Assembly: GCA_029721435.1 (NCBI GenBank)
Contig: CM056582.1
Location: forward strand, 40,754,611 to 40,818,610
DNA: 64,000 bases
Reading direction: 5' to 3'
Source of the DNA: Gymnothorax reevesii
Lineage: Eukaryota > Chordata > Actinopteri > Anguilliformes > Muraenidae
Made by a program: the position numbers and the translations under genes. Numbering within the stretch: the first letter of the stretch is position 1; every line of letters begins with the position of its first letter. The notes under the pieces were generated by a model. That model worked only from the letters and a program-made list of their open reading frames with translations, searched no databases and was not told the DNA's origin. Shown here in pieces: positions 58,602-64,000 of the stretch.

Positions 58602-58842
58602 TGTCGTTTTCTACAAGTTTTTTAGGAGTTTCTTGTCCGCCATTTCACTATTTTTGACAAGCCGCAGGGAAAAGCCATGGTAATGACAGAGATCATAACA
58701 TATAATAAGCATTCTGATTGGCTCATCAAGCACAATCACATTACGTCATGGAACACAAAACCTCGCTCGAGTGCGCAGACGTTGTAGGTTGAGGGAAATT
58801 AACCGAACACCAAGACGTCTGCAACGGAGGCTAGGTGCGGAA

Positions 58843-61040
58843 TGGATTAAAAATTATCCCATACAGGCACTATGAATTCACATCTACACACCTAGATGCA
58901 ACCTTATTTTGGCTCATACAGTAAAATATGCCTTGAATTCCATGCTCACACACCCAATTTAGCACTTATCTTCTACCAATTGGTAATCATAATTGTTCGT
59001 CTGAATTATTTTACTAAAACTCATAAGACATGTCAGCTTGAAGTAACAAAATATGTGAATATTTACTAAGTGCACTCGGAGCAAATGGAATTTACATTAC
59101 GTTCAGGTTTAAACATGATTGCCATCTCGTCAAAATTTTACCTGAGTGACAAACTAGGTGTGGACAAAAATGTGTTGTAGGGAAACGTATGCTAATATAA
59201 GGGAAATAATGCCATAGTTTTGGCTAAAAATCGGTAGAAATGTTCGGATTCAACTGCACACCATGATAAAGGTCGTTGTATGTACTTCTTAGCTTAGTCT
59301 TCTAGAGTGATATGTCTGGATGCACCATTCGCCATAAAGGAAAACGAAGATGATTATCATTTTGTCGACCGCACAGTTTGTAGTAGCCAAGTCGCGTAAT
59401 GGATTTGTTTCTAAAAGCAATAGCTTGTAATGTGGAGCGCAGAGGCTCGATCATGTTTTGGATTTAACAAAACAATCATACTGACCGTTTGCTTTAAGTG
59501 TCCTTCTGTCTTAACGTCAGCGGCATCTATTCGGCTGCTTGGAATTCGGCTCAAAAAGGACTCGTGGTCGAGTCGCACGTAACCGACATGCATTTTGTCA
59601 TTTTAAAGCCGCGAAAATGCTATCATTGTTCAACACTTACTAACAGTTAGCAGAGTAGTCGACTAATTGTTTGTCGTGGTTGCACTGAACTCCCTTCTGA
59701 AGCGTTGTCCGGTTCTGCCTCGAGGTTGGCTCGCTCAAGCTAATAATCTGATATATAAACGACTAATTTGCGAATCTCTTTTCCGCTATTTCTGACCTGT
59801 GACTGGGTAGCGGCGTTTAGAATACTGGGCCATTCTGACAAATAGCTTGCATACCAACAAGTTTGCCATTTGTTTAGTTATAAGTGCTCGAAAGTATCAC
59901 GATTGCGGGTGGACAGCTTGTGTAAGGTAGCCTATGTGATATAAAATACCAAGGCAACGCACCTTAAATATCAGTGCTGAAAAACAATAGTTTAATGCGC
60001 GGCTCAGCATTGTGTTTTTAGGCATCAAAACTAAAGAAACCCAAATGATGTGTGATTTCGCCTAGGTTTCTCTAGAGCTTCTCGTAGTTACGGTAAACAC
60101 AACCCATAATTTTCAACAAACTCATAATACTTGTCCATATAGTAGAGGATGTCTTTATTGTTAAAAATATACAAATAATCATTATCAATCGTAAATTAAT
60201 TGAACTGAGCTCGAAGTTGCGCAGGTTTCAGTGCCGATCTTGTCCCACTGACATTAATGCGCTGCTTTAACGAGTGTTTGTTAAGCAAGAAAAAAACTAT
60301 CGCATGCTTACTTTCGCTCATCTGTGGCTGTCCCGCTAGATTCATAATTTAATATTATTGAGGTGCTCAATCTCGAGTCGTTTTCATTGTTTTTAATATG
60401 GTGGAAATGAATGAGGTTCCTAAACCGGAATTCCCTTTTCTGACACGTGAATTGCAACACGTGAAAAGTCCCAAATGGAACGATGAATCGTTAGCCTATC
60501 AGTGCGATCGGAATGTACGTTATAAAGATTATTTATGACTGATGTATGACAATTAAGCATGAACCAAATGTGATGGCGAGTGGGCGATAGGATTTGATGT
60601 GGGCATCGGGTAGCCTTGGCGCCACTCTCTCCATTAGGCTTTCGCCAATGTGACGCTTTGAGGCCAATTCTCGCACGCCACATGCCACACCACTTCGCCA
60701 TTGGCAACGTGGCGAGCGGGTAGCGCGCACCCTGCATGTTTCAAGCAATATTTAATTTCTTCTGTCTAATTTCTTCATTTAACCAGAGATATCCTTTTGC
60801 CACTTGTTAGAACAAAAGAGTCGAATAGTTAAGACGTCACGTGATACTCCATTTCTGTGGTCGAGGTTGCTTTCACGTTCGGTAAGAGTACGGATGAACC
60901 GTGCTCAAGTCTATCTCTTCCAATCGGACTCTCATACAGTGCCTGAGCACAGTACGCTTGTATTCACACTTACGAAATGAACCGGACTTAAGGGTCAAGT
61001 GTACTCAGATCTGTGCCCGAGTCCCAAGTGTGAAAGCACC
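58843..61040. other. No gene recognised
   Basis: The interval is the right part of the putative 56432-61040 element. The 105-codon minus-strand frame at 60420-60737 overlaps another of similar length and has no recognisable domain. Confidence 0.45.
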
Positions 61041-61702
61041 ACGAGGGTACATGCAGGACCCAAGTTTGCAATGAAATGATGAACCGATGGTAATTTGTGT
61101 TACTGTTAAGTGTGTTTCATGGCTCACATCTTGCCATTTCTCACTCTTTTTGAGCTTTATCTAGTGATCTGTATTCTGTTTGTTATTGTAGAATTTCATA
61201 CTGTGTTCTGAAGAAAAGAGGATGGTAAATAATGAGGTAGGAAAGGTTGATAGATTTTTACAGGTAATAGTTGTCCCGTATGAAAGATATTTTGTCCCGT
61301 ACAATATGGACGGAATTATCACTGGACCAGAGCTAACTGAGGTGACATGAGTTGTTACAAAGTAATCAGTTATTATTTATTTAGCTTTAGCTGTTCAAGT
61401 GTCAAGTGCAATAACAGGTAGGGGCAGCGTTTCAGTAAAAACCTGAGCTCAATTCAGAGCGTCCCGTACAACAGATTTTTTTTGTTATTTTAATTTTTTA
61501 ACCCTGTTGAATTCATGTCTTGTTAATATTTTTATTATTATTTTTTAAATAATACTGCTTTAACATAATACAACAGACTCTCCCCAATATTTCTAGACTA
61601 TTTTTCGAGAGTTCTCAATGGCCAATTCAGCGTTCTTGAAAAGACTTCGTTGGGAAGAAAAAAAGTGATTTCTCTGTGTCCCGTGTGACAGTTCACATTT
61701 TT
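61041..61702. other. No gene recognised
   Basis: The words TTGTCCCGTA and GTCCCGTACAA recur at about 61270, 61290 and 61460, hinting at an old repeat, but no boundary is visible. Confidence 0.4.
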
Positions 61703-61960
61703 TTAGCCCGCTTGGCCGCGTGGCCAAAAGGGCTAATGCCATGATGGGCATGCTTAGTGTTGGTCTACAGTGCGTCTGCTCGTTGGTACGTCCGTTATCT
61801 TTTGGCTTGTCAGCGTAATAGCAGCTACAGCTTTCAGTGAAATCAAATGTAACTTGGCGCATGGCTATTTAGGCCTAAGACACGGATTGAGTTCGATAAT
61901 CGGCCAGGTTTGCTTCTTAGTTTGGCTAATAGGGGGCACTTTGCGGAAAACACAAAAATA
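61703..61960 (-). mobile_element. Possible Helitron-like end, reversed
   Basis: On the minus strand TTGGCCACGCGGCCAA forms a hairpin followed by GCGGGCTAA, which fits a CTRR (CTAA) Helitron 3' end. The 5' end is not defined. There is no coding frame. Confidence 0.35.
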
Positions 61961-62213
61961 GCCATAACTCTGATTTTTACTGAAGGTAATTATGGTAAGG
62001 GGTCATAAGATGTCAGATGGGTTTTTCATTTGACCAAATTTTAAGCGATACATCAGTCAAATGGCGGGAAGTCACTGCAATTTTGCCTTTGACTTTTCAG
62101 CGCTGTAGTGCCTTCAGTTTTTGATGTAGCCTTTTTCTTTTTTTACACTGCCCTCCATAATTATTGGCACCCCTGGTTAAGATGTGTCCTTTTGCTTCTA
62201 ATAAATTCAGTTT

Positions 62214-62680
62214 ATACCCTCGGCTCGACTTCAGGCCGAAGGGTATTGTCATCAGTTTGTCGTCTGTCTGTCTCTGTCTGTCTGTCCGTGTGTGCACCTC
62301 TAAAGTCAGCATCAATTGACTAGTTACCCATGCCAAAACATTTGAGGTAATGTAGGGAATCCAGGCCAGGAAAAAATTTTTCAGATCGGACCATTTTTTG
62401 GGGAAAAAATGGCATTTTTGGCGTTTTTGAAAAAAGTTTGTCATGGACTGATCATGATGAAGCATTTGAGCTGGGGGTTTATACCTGGGGGAACAATCAT
62501 ATATATGTGGGGCTCTAGATTAGTGAAAAAAATTTGAATGTTGCAAAATTTTTCTGGGACTTTGGGCATTTTTGTATTTGTAAATGTATGTTCTGTGGAA
62601 TTCTACTTTGGTTATTGTGTAATTGTTCTGGGACACTTCATAAGTCAGGCAGAGGGTTTTCAAACGCGGGCGTTTCTTGT
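62214..62680. mobile_element. Insertion inside Tc1 3
   Basis: The insert begins with a hairpin, CCCTCGGCTCGACTTCAGGCCGAAGGG (62218-62244; stem CGGC/GCCG, CCCT/AGGG), and contains CTGTCTGTCTCTGTCTGTCTG. The style, a hairpin at one end and non-coding interior, matches the Helitron-like copies, but a CTRR end is not clear. Confidence 0.4.
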
Positions 62681-62819
62681 TTCCTAAATAATATAGGACC
62701 ACAATGAAAGAGAGAAAAATCCAACTTTTAATTCAAGTGCATTTATTCAGTTGGAAAAAATACCACATTAAGAAATAATTCTTCTACATCAAATCGTGTG
62801 CCACAATTATTAGCACCCC

Positions 62820-63505
<686 letters not shown>

Positions 63506-63509
63506 TGTA

Positions 63510-64000
63510 CAGTGGGGGAAATAAGTATTTGACCCCTCGCTGATTTTGCAAGTTTGCCCACTTACAAAGAATGCAACGATCTATAATTTTAATCGTATAT
63601 ACATTCTAACAGTGAGAGACAGAATCGCAACGAAAATTCCAGAAAATCACTTCATATGAATTTATAAAAATTGATAACCATCTGATGAGGAAAAATTAGT
63701 ATTTGACCCCCTACCAAACTGCAAGTATTCTGGGTCCCACAAGCCAGTTAATCTTTCTTTCAGACATACCCCCTATCCCAACTAATTATTTACATCAAAT
63801 ACACCTGCCTCTCCTCATTACCTGTGTAAAAGACACCTGCCCACTCCCAAACTACCAGATTCCAACATTTCCACCATGGGCAAGACCAAAGAGCTGTCTA
63901 AGGACATCAGGGACAAGATTGTTGACCTACACAAGGCTGGGATGGGCTACAAGAGAATCTGCTCTGCACTTTTGTACTGATCTTTGTACATCACTCTGGA
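63510..64000 (+). mobile_element. Tc1-like transposon 4, cut by window end
   Basis: The terminus CAGTGGGGGAAATAAGTATT follows TA (63508-63509) and is the left end of another common fish Tc1 family. A second TAGTATTTGACCCCC site at about 63698 is the expected inner repeat. The element sits inside the transposase of Tc1 3 and is therefore the younger of the two. Confidence 0.9.
63876..63980 (+). pseudogene. Tc1-family transposase N-terminus, broken
   Basis: The ATG at 63876 (CCACCATGG) opens [20 protein letters not shown] then AGMGYKRIC, the start of the paired-type DNA-binding domain of this family. The frame then departs from the family (SALLY) and stops at 63978. A small deletion or rearrangement near 63962 has removed the rest of the helix-turn-helix, and the window ends 20 bases later. 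Confidence 0.8.

Larger units (their letters stand above)
57801..58833 (+). mobile_element. DNA element with 85-bp TIRs carrying a RecQ-like helicase fragment
   Basis: The left terminal repeat (57801-57885, starting TAGCCTCCGTTGCAGACGTC) and the right one (58749-58833, inverted) are identical over 85 bases except for one position. The exact 9-bp duplication GGTGCGGAA flanks the element (57792-57800 and 58834-58842). Each repeat also folds on itself (GCAGACGT with ACGTCTGC). Between them lies a helicase fragment on the plus strand (57886-58456), then an AATAAA (58596-58601). CCAAT-like boxes sit just inside both ends. High similarity of the repeats argues for a recent insertion. A 9-bp duplication fits Mutator-like elements. 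Academ elements are known to encode a helicase but normally make shorter duplications, so the superfamily is open. Confidence 0.85.
56432..61040. mobile_element. Possible 4.6-kb element with GGCGCTTTCACACT ends
   Basis: The left end GGCGCTTTCACACTCTGTAC and the right end, in reverse complement GGTGCTTTCACACTTGGGAC, match over 14 bases with one difference. Both ends repeat the motif further in (CAGCTTTCACACTAGCG near 56508 and TTGCTTTCACGTTCGG near 60868), and GTACGG/GAACCG-like words are frequent in both. No target duplication was resolved. It encloses the RecQ-carrying element. Removing that leaves about 3.6 kb with one exon-like piece (57332-57547) and no recognised transposase. Confidence 0.4.

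Noticed and set aside
57801..58833. Functional host RECQ gene exon
   Set aside because: The fragment sits inside near-identical terminal inverted repeats with a target duplication, has an in-frame stop before Walker A, and lacks everything after motif II.
57801..58833. Helitron with its helicase
   Set aside because: Helitron helicases are Pif1-type with a Rep domain, and Helitrons have neither long inverted ends nor target duplications. This element has both and a RecQ-type motif set.

Overview
This window looks like repeat-rich, non-coding DNA from a ray-finned (teleost-type) fish genome. The evidence is the repeat content: four Tc1-like transposons or parts of them, hAT elements with exact 8-bp target duplications, TTAA-site (Kolobok or piggyBac type) elements, Helitron-like elements ending in a hairpin plus CTAG, a fragment of a DANA/V-SINE type SINE, and several long minisatellites. 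The assignment rests on recognising families, not on a database search. I find no convincing exon of a conserved host gene on either strand; the window may be intergenic or the intron of a large gene. Nearly all long open frames come from minisatellites or decayed transposases.

Layout. 0-11 kb: dispersed repeats, a TTAA-flanked MITE (3068-4013), a 55-bp minisatellite (9167-9660) and the first of a Helitron-like series (to 9923). 11.2-13.4 kb: a TG/TA microsatellite, then a TTAA-type element (11549-13434) that carries a broken first coding exon and is interrupted by a 622-bp hAT element with arms over 200 bp. 14.7-19.8 kb: Helitron-like, Harbinger-like and hAT MITEs. 20.5-25.1 kb: an inverted dispersed repeat, then a 3.8-kb hAT nest holding two further elements. 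25.1-29.3 kb: mostly unassigned. 29.4-37.6 kb: three minisatellites (48-, 31- and 44-bp units); the 31-bp array is split by a 533-bp element with a 9-bp duplication and a 103-residue frame, and is followed by a TTAA-type element with a broken transposase-like frame.

38.2-40.1 kb: a foldback element with arms of more than 600 bp. 40.8-44.9 kb: a 49-bp minisatellite of about 74 units with higher-order duplication, itself interrupted by a Helitron-like copy, then a dead Tc1 (44950-46550). 47.6-48.4 kb: a tandem duplication and a strong palindrome. 50.4-52.5 kb: a second dead Tc1 and an inverted Helitron-like copy. 55.0-56.1 kb: an element with repeated GGGTAACTTTGACA-like sites. 56.4-61.0 kb: a larger inverted-terminal-repeat element containing the most notable object in the window, a 1033-bp element (57801-58833) with 85-bp near-identical terminal inverted repeats and a 9-bp target duplication, enclosing part of a RecQ-like superfamily 2 helicase. 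61.7-64 kb: Helitron-like copies and two nested Tc1 elements, the second running off the end.

Nothing here forms an operon or pathway. The history that can be read is nested insertion plus local tandem amplification. The best candidates for something undescribed are the RecQ-carrying element and the 533-bp element, which share a 9-bp duplication and similar TAGC-type ends.
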